64,000 nt of DNA, from contig NZ_JTDB02000002.1 in NCBI RefSeq assembly GCF_000785435.2, positions 434,001 through 498,000 of the forward strand, given 5' to 3'. The stretch's first letter is position 1. Every line of letters starts with the position of its first letter. Shown here in pieces: positions 55,870 to 64,000 of the stretch. The notes beneath the pieces were generated by a model. That model was not told where the DNA came from. It made no database searches and saw nothing but the letters and a program-made list of their open reading frames with translations. Position numbers and translations under genes: made by a program. This stretch comes from Paraburkholderia sacchari. Its GTDB lineage: Bacteria > Pseudomonadota > Gammaproteobacteria > Burkholderiales > Burkholderiaceae.

Positions 55870-57051
55870 ATGTCGTCACTCAAACCCGAAGCGTTGCCGC
55901 ACGAGGCTTCCACGCTCTCGCGCCAGGCGTTCGCGCTCTACACCGCGCTGATCGTCTACGCCTCGTGGTATCCGTTCTCGGGCTGGCGCTCGCTCGGCCT
56001 CGCTCCCTTCGACTATCTCGGCGATCCCTTTCCGAAATACTGGACCGTCTTCGACGTCGTCACCAACGTGCTCGGCTACATGCCGTTCGGCGCGCTGGCC
56101 GTGCTCGCCGCGTGGCCGCGCTGCCGTGGCTTGCTCGCGGTTGCGCTCGCTACGCTGGGCGGCACGCTGCTGTCGGGCGTGATGGAAGCGGTGCAGACGT
56201 ATTTGCCCACGCGCGTCGCCTCGAATCTCGACCTTGCCACCAATGCGCTCGGCGCGTTGCTGGGCGCGGCAATTGCCGCGCCGGCCACGGGCGCGCTGCT
56301 CGAACGCGGCTTCCTGCGCCGGCTGCGCTTTCGCTGGTTCGAGCGCGACGCGGGCGCGCTGATGGTGCTGGCCGCGCTGTGGCCGTTTGCGACGATGTTT
56401 CCGGTGCCGCGTCTCTTCGGCATGGGCGACTGGCCGCGCGCGCTCTGGGAGCGCTTCGACGCTTCGATGCAAGGCGCGATGCTCGCCTGGGCGCCCGACG
56501 CGTGGCACTTGAGCGCGTGGCCCGATGCGCTGGTCGCGCGCTTGCCGGAATCGGACTGGGAGACGCTCATCACTGCGCTCAACCTGTTTGGCGCGGCCGC
56601 GTTCGCCTCGCTGCCGATGCGCACTCGCGCGCCGCGCGCGCGGCTCATCGTGCTGCTGATCGTGATCACGCTCGTCGTGAAAGCGGGCGCGACTTTCCTG
56701 CAGTCGCAAAGCGGCCTGCTGTTCGACTGGGCGACGCCTGGCGCGCTCGCGGGGCTCGGCTGGGGCACGCTCGCGGCCCTTCTCGCGCTTTACCTGCCGC
56801 GAACGGCGCGCTCCGCCGCCGCAACGGCGGCGCTGGCCGTCTCGCTCGTGCTCGTGAATCTGCTGCCGGTGAGCCCCTATTTCGACGTGCTGCTCGCCGA
56901 CTGGCGCCAGGGGCGCTATCTGCACTTCAACGGGCTGGCGCGCTGGCTCGCATGGACGTGGCCCTGGGCGGTGCTCGGCTGGTCGGCGTTTTCGTTGGAG
57001 CGCGCGTGGCTTGCGCGGCGAGCTCGGAGTCGGGCGCGCTCGAGCCGCTAA
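55870..57051 (+). CDS. VanZ family membrane protein
   Basis: A 393-residue multi-spanning protein. The N-terminal part is VanZ-like: LYTALIVYASWYPFSGWRSLG, WTVFDVVTNVLGYMPFGALAVLA, LLSGVMEAVQTYLPTRVASNLDLATNALGALLGAAIA. About five more helices follow, so it is roughly twice the length of the VanZ domain. Function of this family outside teicoplanin resistance is unknown. It follows the lipoprotein gene by 61 bp and may be co-transcribed. Confidence 0.88.
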   Translation: MSSLKPEALPHEASTLSRQAFALYTALIVYASWYPFSGWRSLGLAPFDYLGDPFPKYWTVFDVVTNVLGYMPFGALAVLAAWPRCRGLLAVALATLGGTLLSGVMEAVQTYLPTRVASNLDLATNALGALLGAAIAAPATGALLERGFLRRLRFRWFERDAGALMVLAALWPFATMFPVPRLFGMGDWPRALWERFDASMQGAMLAWAPDAWHLSAWPDALVARLPESDWETLITALNLFGAAAFASLPMRTRAPRARLIVLLIVITLVVKAGATFLQSQSGLLFDWATPGALAGLGWGTLAALLALYLPRTARSAAATAALAVSLVLVNLLPVSPYFDVLLADWRQGRYLHFNGLARWLAWTWPWAVLGWSAFSLERAWLARRARSRARSSR

Positions 57052-57205
57052 GTTGGCCATCGAGGCCCGGCTTCGCGTCGTCCGGCACGCACGCCGATGG
57101 CGCGAGAAGCGTTCGCGCCACGCTCGCTATAATCGATCGCATTGCGCCAACCGCATTGCATCGACCGTGCACGCTGCGCCCGACACTTCACCGGTATTCC
57201 CCACC

Positions 57206-57532
57206 ATGACCGATTCGTTCTATCAACACCACGTCTTTTTCTGTTTGAACCAGCGCGACCCAGGCGCCGATCGTCCGAGCTGCGCGAACTGCAACGCGCA
57301 GGCGATGCAGGAATACGCGAAAAAGCGCGTGAAGGAGCTGGGCCTCGCGGGCCCGGGCAAGGTGCGCATAAACAAGGCCGGCTGCCTGGACCGCTGCGAG
57401 GAGGGACCCACTGTCGTCGTGTATCCCGAGGGCACCTGGTACACCTATGTCGACGAGAGCGACATCGAGGAAATTGTCGTCTCGCATCTGCAGAACGGCC
57501 AGGTGGTCGAGCGCCTGAAGATCGACCGGTAA
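57206..57532 (+). CDS. Thioredoxin-like [2Fe-2S] ferredoxin
   Basis: A 108-residue protein of the thioredoxin-fold ferredoxin family. Cluster ligands are expected among the Cys in HHVFFCLNQRDPGADRPSCANCNA and INKAGCLDRCEEGPTVVVYPEGTWY (CxxxxC pair plus N-terminal Cys), spacing as in the family. It is a soluble electron carrier with unknown partner. It starts at ATG 57206 without a strong Shine-Dalgarno. A hydrolase gene follows after 78 bp in the same direction. Confidence 0.92.
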   Translation: MTDSFYQHHVFFCLNQRDPGADRPSCANCNAQAMQEYAKKRVKELGLAGPGKVRINKAGCLDRCEEGPTVVVYPEGTWYTYVDESDIEEIVVSHLQNGQVVERLKIDR

Positions 57533-57610
57533 GAACACCCAAAATACGTTCAAGAACGCAAAAGAACCCCGCCCGCAAGGGGCCACGGAACCCAGGCAAG
57601 ATCCGCAACG

Positions 57611-58243
57611 ATGAACGCACAAACCGAAAAATTCCATATCGACGGTCCCGTCGGCCAGATCGAATGCGCGCTCGACAGGCCCGATGCGAACACGCCCGTG
57701 CGCGGCATCGCGCTCGTCGCGCATCCGCATCCGCTGTTTGGCGGCACCATGGACAACAAGGTCGCGCAGACCCTCGCGCGCACGCTCGTGCAGCTCGGCT
57801 ACGTGACTTATCGGTCGAACTTTCGCGGCGTCGGCACGACGGCCGGCACGCATGACAACGGCATCGGCGAACAGGACGACCTGCTCGAACTCATCGGCTA
57901 CATGCGCGCGCAGCCGGGCCAGGCCGACGTGCCGCTCGTGCTCGCGGGCTTCTCGTTCGGCACCTTCGTGCTGTCGCATGTGGCGAAGCGCTATCAGGAA
58001 GCCGGCGGCCAGATCGAGCGCATGGTATTCGTGGGCACCGCGGCCAGCCGCTGGGAAGTCGCGCCGGTGCGCGACGACACGTTGCTGATTCACGGCGAGC
58101 TCGACGAAACCGTGCCGATTCTCTCCGTGTACGAATGGGCGCGTCCGCAGGAGCTGCCGATTGTCGTGATTCCGGGGGCGGAGCACTTCCTGCACCGCAA
58201 GCTGCACATTCTCAAGCGCATCATCGTCGACGCCTGGCGTTGA
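57611..58243 (+). CDS. Alpha/beta hydrolase (dienelactone-hydrolase-like, YtxM/PtrB-type small hydrolase)
   Basis: A 210-residue serine hydrolase. GIALVAHPHPLFGGTMDNKVAQTLARTL is the conserved oxyanion region, SNFRGVGTTAGTHDNGIGE follows, Ser115 in LAGFSFGTFV is the nucleophile, and Asp in HGELDETVPI and His in VIPGAEHFLH complete the triad. This small family is widespread beside envelope or cell-wall genes; substrate unknown. It lies between the ferredoxin gene and the carboxypeptidase gene. Confidence 0.88.
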   Translation: MNAQTEKFHIDGPVGQIECALDRPDANTPVRGIALVAHPHPLFGGTMDNKVAQTLARTLVQLGYVTYRSNFRGVGTTAGTHDNGIGEQDDLLELIGYMRAQPGQADVPLVLAGFSFGTFVLSHVAKRYQEAGGQIERMVFVGTAASRWEVAPVRDDTLLIHGELDETVPILSVYEWARPQELPIVVIPGAEHFLHRKLHILKRIIVDAWR

Positions 58244-58496
58244 AGTTCGAAAAAGCGCGACCTGTACGCGCAAACGTGTGCCCCGTTAGAAAAACGCCAT
58301 CACGTGGCGCGTATAATGGGCCGTCTTTTTTTGCGCTCCGCCGCGCCCGTTTTCCTTGTGTTCCGGCGTGTGAGCGAGGCGCCGCGGTTAGCTCCCGTCG
58401 CTGGTTCCTGGCTTTGGCTCCTGACTTCGGCCCCCCACCTGCGCGCCTCGTGGCGCGCAACGTTCATCCCGACCCCAATCCGTTCGACCTGAACCT

Positions 58497-59711
58497 ATGC
58501 GTTTTCTTTCCTCCGGCCAGCAATCCTCCTTCGTTTCTTCCTCCACTGTCCGCAACGTCACGCTCGGCGCCATGCTGCCCGCCGCGCTCCTCGCGAGCGC
58601 GAGCGCGTTCGCGCAGGTGCCGCCGCCCGCGGTGAACGCGCGTTCGTGGGTGCTCATGGACGCCACCGCGAACCAGGTGCTCGCCTCGGGCAACGCCGAC
58701 GAGCGCGTCGAACCGGCCTCGCTCACGAAGCTGATGACCGCCTACCTCGTGTTCGAGGCGCTGCAGGCCAAGAAGATCACGATGGAGCAGATCGTCACGC
58801 CGAGCGAAGCCGTGCGCCGCGTGCGCACCGACGAGTCGCGCATGTTCATCGAGGCGAACAAGCCGGTGTCGGTGCATGACCTCGTGTACGGCATGATCGT
58901 GCAGTCGGGCAACGACGCAGCGATCGCGCTCGCGGAACTGGTGGGCGGCAGCGAGGCGAACTTCGTCAACATGATGAACGCCGAGGCGCAGAAGCTCGGC
59001 ATGGCGCACACGCATTTCGCCGACGTGAACGGCATGCCCGACCCGAATCACTACACGACGGCCGGCGACCTTGCCACGCTCTCCACGCGCATGATTCGCG
59101 ACTATCCCGAGTACTACAGCATCTTCTCGGTGAAGGAATTTAAATACAACAACATCAAGCAGCCGAACCGCAACCGCCTGCTGTGGATCGACCCGACCGT
59201 CGACGGCCTGAAGACCGGCCACACCAAGGCGGCGGGCTACTGCCTGATCGCATCGGCCAAGCGTCCGCTCGCGGGCGGCGGGGACCGCCGTCTCGTCTCG
59301 GTGATGATGGGCGAGCAAAAGGAGCACGACCGGGTTCAGGACAGCCTGAAGATGCTGAACTACGGCTATAGCGCCTACGACAGCACGCGCATCTATGCGG
59401 CCAACCAGGCCGTGGCAACTCCGCGCGTCTACAAGGGTGCGACGGATTCCGTGAAGGTGGGCGTGAAGAAGGATCAGTTCGTGACGCTGCCCAAGGGCGC
59501 CGCCGACAAGGCCAAGCCGCAGGTCGAGATCACGACCCCGCTGATCGCGCCGCTCGCAGACGGCCAGCAGGTGGGCACGGCGAAGTTCGTCGGCGCGGAC
59601 GGCAAGGTGCTCGCGCAGTTCCCGCTGGTCGCGCTCCAGGCGGTGCCGCAAGCCGGCATCGCGGGTCGCGTGTGGGATTCGCTCATGCTCATGTTCAACA
59701 AGAAGAAGTAA
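58497..59711 (+). CDS. dacC: D-alanyl-D-alanine carboxypeptidase (PBP5/6 type)
   Basis: A 404-residue penicillin-binding protein trimming the terminal D-Ala from peptidoglycan stem peptides. Signal sequence to about residue 40 (LPAALLASASAFAQ). The active-site motifs are Ser75-Leu-Thr-Lys78, Ser137-Gly-Asn139 and Lys239-Thr-Gly. The C-terminal beta domain ends with an amphipathic membrane anchor (VWDSLMLMFNKKK). Its stop is followed directly by the transaminase ATG with no gap, so they are one operon. E. coli dacA occupies the same place before ybeD-lipB-lipA. Confidence 0.95.
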   Translation: MRFLSSGQQSSFVSSSTVRNVTLGAMLPAALLASASAFAQVPPPAVNARSWVLMDATANQVLASGNADERVEPASLTKLMTAYLVFEALQAKKITMEQIVTPSEAVRRVRTDESRMFIEANKPVSVHDLVYGMIVQSGNDAAIALAELVGGSEANFVNMMNAEAQKLGMAHTHFADVNGMPDPNHYTTAGDLATLSTRMIRDYPEYYSIFSVKEFKYNNIKQPNRNRLLWIDPTVDGLKTGHTKAAGYCLIASAKRPLAGGGDRRLVSVMMGEQKEHDRVQDSLKMLNYGYSAYDSTRIYAANQAVATPRVYKGATDSVKVGVKKDQFVTLPKGAADKAKPQVEITTPLIAPLADGQQVGTAKFVGADGKVLAQFPLVALQAVPQAGIAGRVWDSLMLMFNKKK

Positions 59712-60728
59712 ATGGACGCATCGACGACAACGGCTGCGCATGAAGCCGAGCCGCTCGTCTGGCTCGACTGTGGACGCGGCGGCGAGCTCACGCCGCTGTC
59801 CGAAGCGCGCGTGCCGGTGCTCGACCGCGGCTTCATTTTCGGCGATGGCATCTACGAAGTGGTGCCGGCCTATGCACTCGAAGCCGAGGGCGCTGCGCCC
59901 GGCGCGGGCAAGTTGCGCGTGCCGTTTCGCATCGCGCAGCATCTCGCGCGGCTCGCACGCTCGCTCGACAAGGTGGGTATCGCGAATCCATTCGACGAGG
60001 CCGGCTGGCGCGCGCTCATCGCGCGCGTGATCGAGGCGAACGAGGCCGAGGGCGCGCTCGCGCGCGATGCGCACGCGAACGTCTACCTGCAGGTGACGCG
60101 CGGCGTGGCGAAGCGCGGCCATGCGTTCCCGGCGGGCGTGACGCCCACCGTGTTCGTGATGGTCAGCCCGCTCGCGCTGCCGGGCGCCGCGCAGCGCGCG
60201 AGCGGCGTGGCCTGCGTCACGGCCGAGGACCGCCGCTGGCTCAATTGCGACATCAAGTCGACCTCGCTGCTCGGCAATGTGCTGATGGCGCAGAACGCGG
60301 TGGAGCATGGCGTGTTCGAGACGATCCAGTTGCGCGACGGCTGGGTGACCGAAGCGTCGTCGTCGAACGTGTGGATCGTGAAGGACGGCGCCCTCTACGC
60401 GCCGCCGCGCAGCAACAAGATTCTCGAAGGCATCCGCTACGGACTCGTCGAGGAACTGGCGCAGGAATGCGGGATTCGCTTCGAAGCGCGCGAGATCGAC
60501 GAAGCGGCGCTGCGCGCCGCCGACGAAGTGCTCGTGACTTCGGCGACCAAGGAAATCCTGCCGGTGGTCGCGCTCGACGGCCAGGCCGTGGGCAACGGCA
60601 AGCCGGGCCCGGTCTTTGCGGCGCTTTACGAGGGTTATCAGCGCGCGAAAGCGCGCGAGGCGCGTGCGGTTCTCGCGGCGCGCGACGCTCATGCGGCGGC
60701 TTGCGAGCAAGCCCGCGCCGCACGATGA
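59712..60728 (+). CDS. dat: D-amino acid transaminase (class IV aminotransferase)
   Basis: A 338-residue PLP enzyme of fold type IV. It shows PVLDRGFIFGDGIYEVVPAY, NVYLQVTRGVAKRGHAFPAGVTPTVF, the PLP Lys in NCDIKSTSLLGNVLMAQNAV and GWVTEASSSNVWIVKDG, as in D-alanine transaminases. It interconverts D-Ala and D-Glu, feeding cell-wall synthesis, which suits its coupling to the carboxypeptidase gene. Branched-chain aminotransferase is less likely given KSTSLLGN. The C-terminal 25 residues are Ala-rich. Confidence 0.9.
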   Translation: MDASTTTAAHEAEPLVWLDCGRGGELTPLSEARVPVLDRGFIFGDGIYEVVPAYALEAEGAAPGAGKLRVPFRIAQHLARLARSLDKVGIANPFDEAGWRALIARVIEANEAEGALARDAHANVYLQVTRGVAKRGHAFPAGVTPTVFVMVSPLALPGAAQRASGVACVTAEDRRWLNCDIKSTSLLGNVLMAQNAVEHGVFETIQLRDGWVTEASSSNVWIVKDGALYAPPRSNKILEGIRYGLVEELAQECGIRFEAREIDEAALRAADEVLVTSATKEILPVVALDGQAVGNGKPGPVFAALYEGYQRAKAREARAVLAARDAHAAACEQARAAR

Positions 60729-60749
60729 GACGCTAAAGGAAGTGGAAAT

Positions 60750-61049
60750 ATGACTGCATCTGAACTGAACGGCGGCGCTCAGGCGCCAGCCAAAGAATCC
60801 CTGATCGAATTCCCCTGCGATTTTCCCATCAAGGTGATGGGCAAGACGCATCCGGAGTTTCAGGACACGATCGTCGCCGTGCTGCGCGAATTCGACGGCA
60901 GCTTCGATATCGCGACCATCGAATCGCGGCCGTCGAGCGGCGGCAACTACACGGGTCTCACGGTGACCGTGCGCACGACGAGCCAGGCGCATCTCGACGA
61001 TATCTATCGCGCGCTCACCGGGCATCCGATGGTGAAGATCGTGCTGTAA
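60750..61049 (+). CDS. ybeD: YbeD/DUF493 family protein
   Basis: A 99-residue ferredoxin-like alpha/beta protein of the YbeD (HP0495) family. IEFPCDFPIKVMGKTHPEFQDTIVAVLREFDGSFDIATIESRPSSGGNYTGLTVTVRTTSQAHLDDIYRALTGHPMVKIVL covers the whole domain. In E. coli it lies between dacA and lipB, and a regulatory role for lipoate synthesis has been proposed for the family. Here it follows dat by 21 bp. Confidence 0.94.
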   Translation: MTASELNGGAQAPAKESLIEFPCDFPIKVMGKTHPEFQDTIVAVLREFDGSFDIATIESRPSSGGNYTGLTVTVRTTSQAHLDDIYRALTGHPMVKIVL

Positions 61050-61081
61050 AACCTCGCGGCGTTGTGCTCGTGAGGATGTGT

Positions 61082-61116
61082 CGCAAGGGCTGCTTTCGGG
61101 CGGCCCTTGTTGCGTT
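61082..61116. terminator. Hairpin between ybeD and the LysR gene, probable terminator
   Basis: The stem CAAGGGC/GCCCTTG (61084-61090 with 61103-61109), extended by flanking GC pairs, lies in the 86-bp convergent gap. The T-run is short, so strength is uncertain. Confidence 0.5.
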
Positions 61117-61135
61117 TACGGATCGGCGCAGTCGC

Positions 61136-62113
61136 TCAGAGCGCGTCGTCCTCGCGTGCGCGCAATGCAGCCGCGGCTGCTGTCATGAGCGGGCCTGCCT
61201 CGCAGGCGTTCTCATAGAGCCGCCGGAAGCGCGCGACTTCGTCGAACACCCAGTCGCGAAACGCCTGCACGCGCTCGGTCTGCATGCGCTGCTGCGTGCA
61301 GATGAAGTAGTAGCGCCACGGGCTTGGCCCGTCGATGTCCTTGAAGAGCCGCACGAGCCGCCCGCGCGTGATCTCGTGCATCGCGAGCGAGCGCCGCACG
61401 AGCGCGATGCCCTGGCCGTCCATGGCGGCTTGCAGCAGGTTCGACGAATCCTGATAGAGCACGCCGCGCTTGGGCTCGGGCATGTCGTGCATGCCGGCGG
61501 CGTCGAACCAGGGGCGCCAGAGTTCGTCGTCGGAGCGCAGGAGAGGCAGCTTCGCCAGTTCGTGCGGATCCTCAGGCAGCTTGCCGCCGTTGAAGTCCGG
61601 CGAGCAGGCGGGAAAGAAGATCTCGTCGAGCAGGAGTTCGGCGTGCAGCCCCGGATAGTGGCCGTAGCCGAAGCGCACAGCCACGTCGACGTCGTCGCGC
61701 GCGAAGTCGACGAGCGAGTTCGTCGATTGCAGCTCGACGTCCCATTGCGGATGCGCCTCGATAAAGCGGCCGATGCGCGGCGTGACCCAGCGCGCGGCGA
61801 ACGACGAGAGCATCGACACCACGAGGCGCCGGTCGCGGTCGCCCGCGCGGATCTCCTGGGTGGCGAGCGCCAGTTGCGTGAGCGCGTCGCGCACCTGGCC
61901 CGCGTAGCGGCGGCCCGTGTCGGTGAGGCGCACTCGCTTGCCGTCGCGGGCAAAGAGCGCAATGCCGAGCTCGCCCTCGAGCGCGCGAATCTGGTGGCTG
62001 ACCGCGCCGTGCGTGACGAATAACTCGTCGGCGGCGCGCGAAAAGCTTTCGTGGCGGGCGGCGGCCTCGAATGCCTTGAGGGCGTTGAGCGCTGGAAGCT
62101 GGCGCAGGTCCAT
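61136..62113 (-). CDS. LysR family transcriptional regulator (GcvA-like)
   Basis: A 325-residue LysR regulator. Winged helix LPALNALKAFEAAARHESFSRAADELFVTHGAVSHQIRALEGELGIALFARDGKRVRLTDTG is close to GcvA. The effector domain carries ARWVTPRIGRFIEAHPQWDVELQSTN. ATG 62113 has GAGAAAAA upstream; ATG 62128 is in frame too. It is divergent from the DUF2917 gene (100-bp gap), a pairing usual for LysR autoregulation and control of the partner. Confidence 0.92.
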   Translation of the reverse strand: MDLRQLPALNALKAFEAAARHESFSRAADELFVTHGAVSHQIRALEGELGIALFARDGKRVRLTDTGRRYAGQVRDALTQLALATQEIRAGDRDRRLVVSMLSSFAARWVTPRIGRFIEAHPQWDVELQSTNSLVDFARDDVDVAVRFGYGHYPGLHAELLLDEIFFPACSPDFNGGKLPEDPHELAKLPLLRSDDELWRPWFDAAGMHDMPEPKRGVLYQDSSNLLQAAMDGQGIALVRRSLAMHEITRGRLVRLFKDIDGPSPWRYYFICTQQRMQTERVQAFRDWVFDEVARFRRLYENACEAGPLMTAAAAALRAREDDAL

Positions 62114-62212
62114 CGCAATTTTTCTCACATAGCCGTGAAAATTGATCGTTTTGCCCGATCCCTTGCTGCGCCTACGATTGTAGCCATGGATGCGGTACCT
62201 TCGGAGGCAAAA

Positions 62213-62539
62213 ATGAGAGAAATTTCTTCAGATATCACGTTTGAAGTGGCGGCGGATCAAGTGGCTTCGGTGCGGGTGGCGCGCAGCACGCGGCTGACCG
62301 TGCGCTGCGGCGCGGTGTGGGTCACGCGCAGCGACGACACCGCCGACTACTGGCTCGAACCCGGCCACACGCTGCGGCTGCGGCGCGGCGAGCGGCTGTG
62401 GATCGGCGCGGAGCAGGGCGGGGCGGCTTGGGTACAGTTCGCGACGCCGGCGCGCGTGAGCGAGCGCGTGCTCGACTGGGCCGCGCGGCTCGCGGCACGC
62501 TGGGGCGTCCACGCCGGCGACGGATGGCGCACGGTTTGA
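62213..62539 (+). CDS. DUF2917 family protein
   Basis: A 108-residue beta-rich protein of the DUF2917 family, unknown function: FEVAADQVASVRVARSTRLTVRCGAVWVTRSDDTADYWLEPGHTLRLRRGERLWIGAEQGG suggests a cupin-like small barrel. ATG 62213 has GGAGG at 62202-62206, an excellent ribosome site; ATG 62186 is in frame but lacks one. It is divergent from the GcvA-like gene and probably under its control. Confidence 0.85.
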   Translation: MREISSDITFEVAADQVASVRVARSTRLTVRCGAVWVTRSDDTADYWLEPGHTLRLRRGERLWIGAEQGGAAWVQFATPARVSERVLDWAARLAARWGVHAGDGWRTV

Positions 62540-62569
62540 TGCGCCCCGGCTGCGGGTGCAGGCTAAGGG

Positions 62570-62596
62570 GCGCCCGGCCGAGAGAAGGTCGGGCGC
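62570..62596 (+). terminator. GC-rich hairpin after the DUF2917 gene
   Basis: A ten-base stem GCGCCCGGCC/GGTCGGGCGC (one mismatch) with loop GAGAGAA lies 30 bases after the stop. There is no clear T-run, so it may be a weak terminator or an RNA-stabilising hairpin ahead of lipB. Confidence 0.45.
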
Positions 62597-62628
62597 GCTT
62601 GTCCCGAATTAGGTAAACTTCGGGAATC

Positions 62629-63504
62629 ATGTGCGCCACCCCGGTTTCAGCCCCCCCAATTTCACCCTCACCCTCATCCGGGTCCGCTTTGCCGGGCGGG
62701 CGCTTCGCGCCGCCCATCTTGCGCTGGCGCGGCAACGAGGCCTACCAGGCGAGCTTCGACGCCATGCGCGAATTCACCGCGCAGCGCGACGCCCAAACGC
62801 CCGATGAAATCTGGCTCGTCGAACATCCGCCCGTCTTCACGCTCGGCCAGGCCGGCAAGCCCGAGCACCTGCTGATCGCCAACAGCGGTATTCCGCTCGT
62901 GCAGATCGACCGCGGCGGCCAGATTACGTATCACGGGCCGGGCCAGGTCGTCGCGTATCTGCTGCTCGACCTGCGGCGACGCAAGCTGATGGTGCGCGAG
63001 CTCGTGACGCTCATCGAGCAGGCCGTGATCGAAACATTGGCGGCGTATAATCTCGCGGGCGAACGCAAGGCCGGCGCGCCCGGGATTTACGTGCCAGAAG
63101 GCGCAACCGGACCCAGCGCGGCCCATGTGGGCGCCAAGGTCGGAGCACTCGGCCTGAAGATTAGCCACGGCTGCAGCTACCACGGCGTGAGCCTGAACGT
63201 CTCGATGGACTTGAGCCCGTTCCTCGCGATCAACCCGTGCGGGTATGCAGGCCTCGAAACCGTCGACATGGCCACACTGGGCGCGCAAACGTCCTGGCAA
63301 GACGTTGCCGCCACACTGGCGGCCCGGCTCGAGGCGAATCTCGCCGCACATTGGGATTCGACCCTTTCAGCAGCGCTTTCGGTGGCCGAAGCTGCTGCCA
63401 CAGACCCTTGCGCCGCATCCGCGGCCGGGGTGAACCCGGCCACATCGGCCACCACGGGCGGACAACCGCCGCAACCGCAGGCCGGCGTTGCACCGGCGGC
63501 CTGA
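62629..63504 (+). CDS. lipB: Octanoyl-[acyl-carrier-protein]:protein N-octanoyltransferase
   Basis: A 291-residue LipB transferring octanoate from ACP to lipoyl domains. It shows the [21 protein letters not shown] motif and the catalytic dyad Lys170 ([11 protein letters not shown]) and Cys182 ([16 protein letters not shown]). About 25 extra N-terminal and 55 Ala/Thr-rich C-terminal residues exceed the E. coli length, and an insertion ([11 protein letters not shown]) precedes the Lys. The true start may lie downstream of ATG 62629. lipA follows after 14 bp. Confidence 0.95.
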   Translation: MCATPVSAPPISPSPSSGSALPGGRFAPPILRWRGNEAYQASFDAMREFTAQRDAQTPDEIWLVEHPPVFTLGQAGKPEHLLIANSGIPLVQIDRGGQITYHGPGQVVAYLLLDLRRRKLMVRELVTLIEQAVIETLAAYNLAGERKAGAPGIYVPEGATGPSAAHVGAKVGALGLKISHGCSYHGVSLNVSMDLSPFLAINPCGYAGLETVDMATLGAQTSWQDVAATLAARLEANLAAHWDSTLSAALSVAEAAATDPCAASAAGVNPATSATTGGQPPQPQAGVAPAA

Positions 63505-63518
63505 CTGGATCGAAACGA

Positions 63519-64000
63519 ATGACTGACGTAACCGCGAATTCTGCTGAAAACCCCGCAGCAACTCCCGTCGATGCCGTGCCTTACGACGCCACCGCGAAAC
63601 AGAAGGCGCAGGCCAAGACCTCGCGCATTCCGATCAAGGTGGTCCCGATCGAGAAGCTCAAGAAGCCCGAGTGGATCCGCGTGAAGGCGGCCACCGGCAA
63701 CTCGCGTTTCTACGAGATCAAGAACATTCTGCGCGAGCACAACCTGCACACGGTGTGCGAGGAAGCTAGCTGCCCGAACATCGGCGAATGCTTCGGCAAG
63801 GGCACTGCCACGTTCATGATCATGGGCGACAAGTGCACGCGCCGCTGCCCGTTCTGCGACGTCGGCCACGGCCGCCCCGATCCGCTCGATCCGGACGAGC
63901 CGGCCAACCTCGCGCGCACCATCGGCGCGCTCAAGCTCAAGTACGTCGTGATCACGAGCGTCGACCGCGACGATCTGCGTGACGGCGGCGCCGGCCACTT
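63519..64000 (+). CDS. lipA: Lipoyl synthase, 3' end outside window
   Basis: Partial gene of 160 visible codons. Radical SAM enzyme inserting two sulfurs into the octanoyl group. The auxiliary cluster ligands are Cys80, Cys85 and Cys91 ([13 protein letters not shown]), and the radical SAM triplet is Cys106-x3-Cys110-x2-Cys113 ([13 protein letters not shown]). ATG 63519 lies 14 bp after the lipB stop, so lipB-lipA are co-transcribed. Confidence 0.97.
   Translation, partial: MTDVTANSAENPAATPVDAVPYDATAKQKAQAKTSRIPIKVVPIEKLKKPEWIRVKAATGNSRFYEIKNILREHNLHTVCEEASCPNIGECFGKGTATFMIMGDKCTRRCPFCDVGHGRPDPLDPDEPANLARTIGALKLKYVVITSVDRDDLRDGGAGH

Noticed and set aside
58464..61025. Open frame of about 850 codons on the minus strand opposite dacC-dat-ybeD
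   Set aside because: Shadow of three well-supported genes; no signal peptide, domain or ribosome site.

Overview
The window comes from the chromosome of a GC-rich betaproteobacterium of the Burkholderia sensu lato group; Paraburkholderia or Caballeronia is the best guess. The basis is protein content: families typical of Burkholderiales (DUF1840, DUF3108, DUF3141, DUF3567, DUF2917), a 13-16-strand type porin, PhaM, a two-gene methionine synthase, and a dac-dat-ybeD-lipB-lipA cluster. No rRNA, tRNA, CRISPR array or insertion sequence was found. Sixty-four protein genes are called; the first (sugar epimerase) and the last (lipA) run off the window. One PAAR gene carries an in-frame stop.

Layout. 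1-12.8 kb: a LacI regulator overlapping a sugar epimerase/isomerase gene, a bile-acid-type symporter, two secreted or outer-membrane proteins including a porin, a LysR regulator, nitronate monooxygenase, a fluoroacetate-dehalogenase-like hydrolase, an Lrp/EamA divergent pair and DUF445. 12.8-17 kb: a leftward catabolic operon (MBL hydrolase, MaoC, DUF1289, YbaK, HMG-CoA lyase, GhrA-type reductase) with four-base overlaps. 17.9-24.1 kb: pta-ackA leftward, and a PHA-synthase-like DUF3141 protein plus fabI rightward, around a shared 430-bp control region. This suggests a carbon-overflow/acetyl-CoA/polyester locus.

24.9-26.5 kb is a small foreign-looking cassette with visibly lower GC: a PAAR spike gene broken by an in-frame TAG, a type VI amidase effector (Tae4 family) with its Cys and His-Asp motif intact, and a three-helix membrane protein where the soluble Tai4 immunity protein is expected. 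It is the strongest candidate for something not well described. 26.6-41 kb: peptide-binding protein, SDR, DsbA, SPOR protein, argS, split metH, DUF3567, an enol-lactonase-like hydrolase and DUF3108. 41-49.3 kb: an IclR regulator divergent from an FAH-family hydrolase, a LivK-type binding protein, enoyl-CoA hydratase, PhaM, a patatin phospholipase, a di-iron desaturase-like protein and heptose-1-phosphate adenylyltransferase.

49.4-64 kb: coaX and birA face a complete Mla/MCE-type lipid transporter (permease, ATPase, MCE protein, lipoprotein). The divergent region between birA and the permease holds two 55-bp imperfect repeats, 109 bp apart. Each has five CACAG-type elements at spacings of 11, 11, 11 and 12 bp, and several resemble DnaA boxes. 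VanZ, a [2Fe-2S] ferredoxin, a hydrolase, a D,D-carboxypeptidase, D-amino acid transaminase, YbeD, a LysR-DUF2917 pair, LipB and LipA complete the window.
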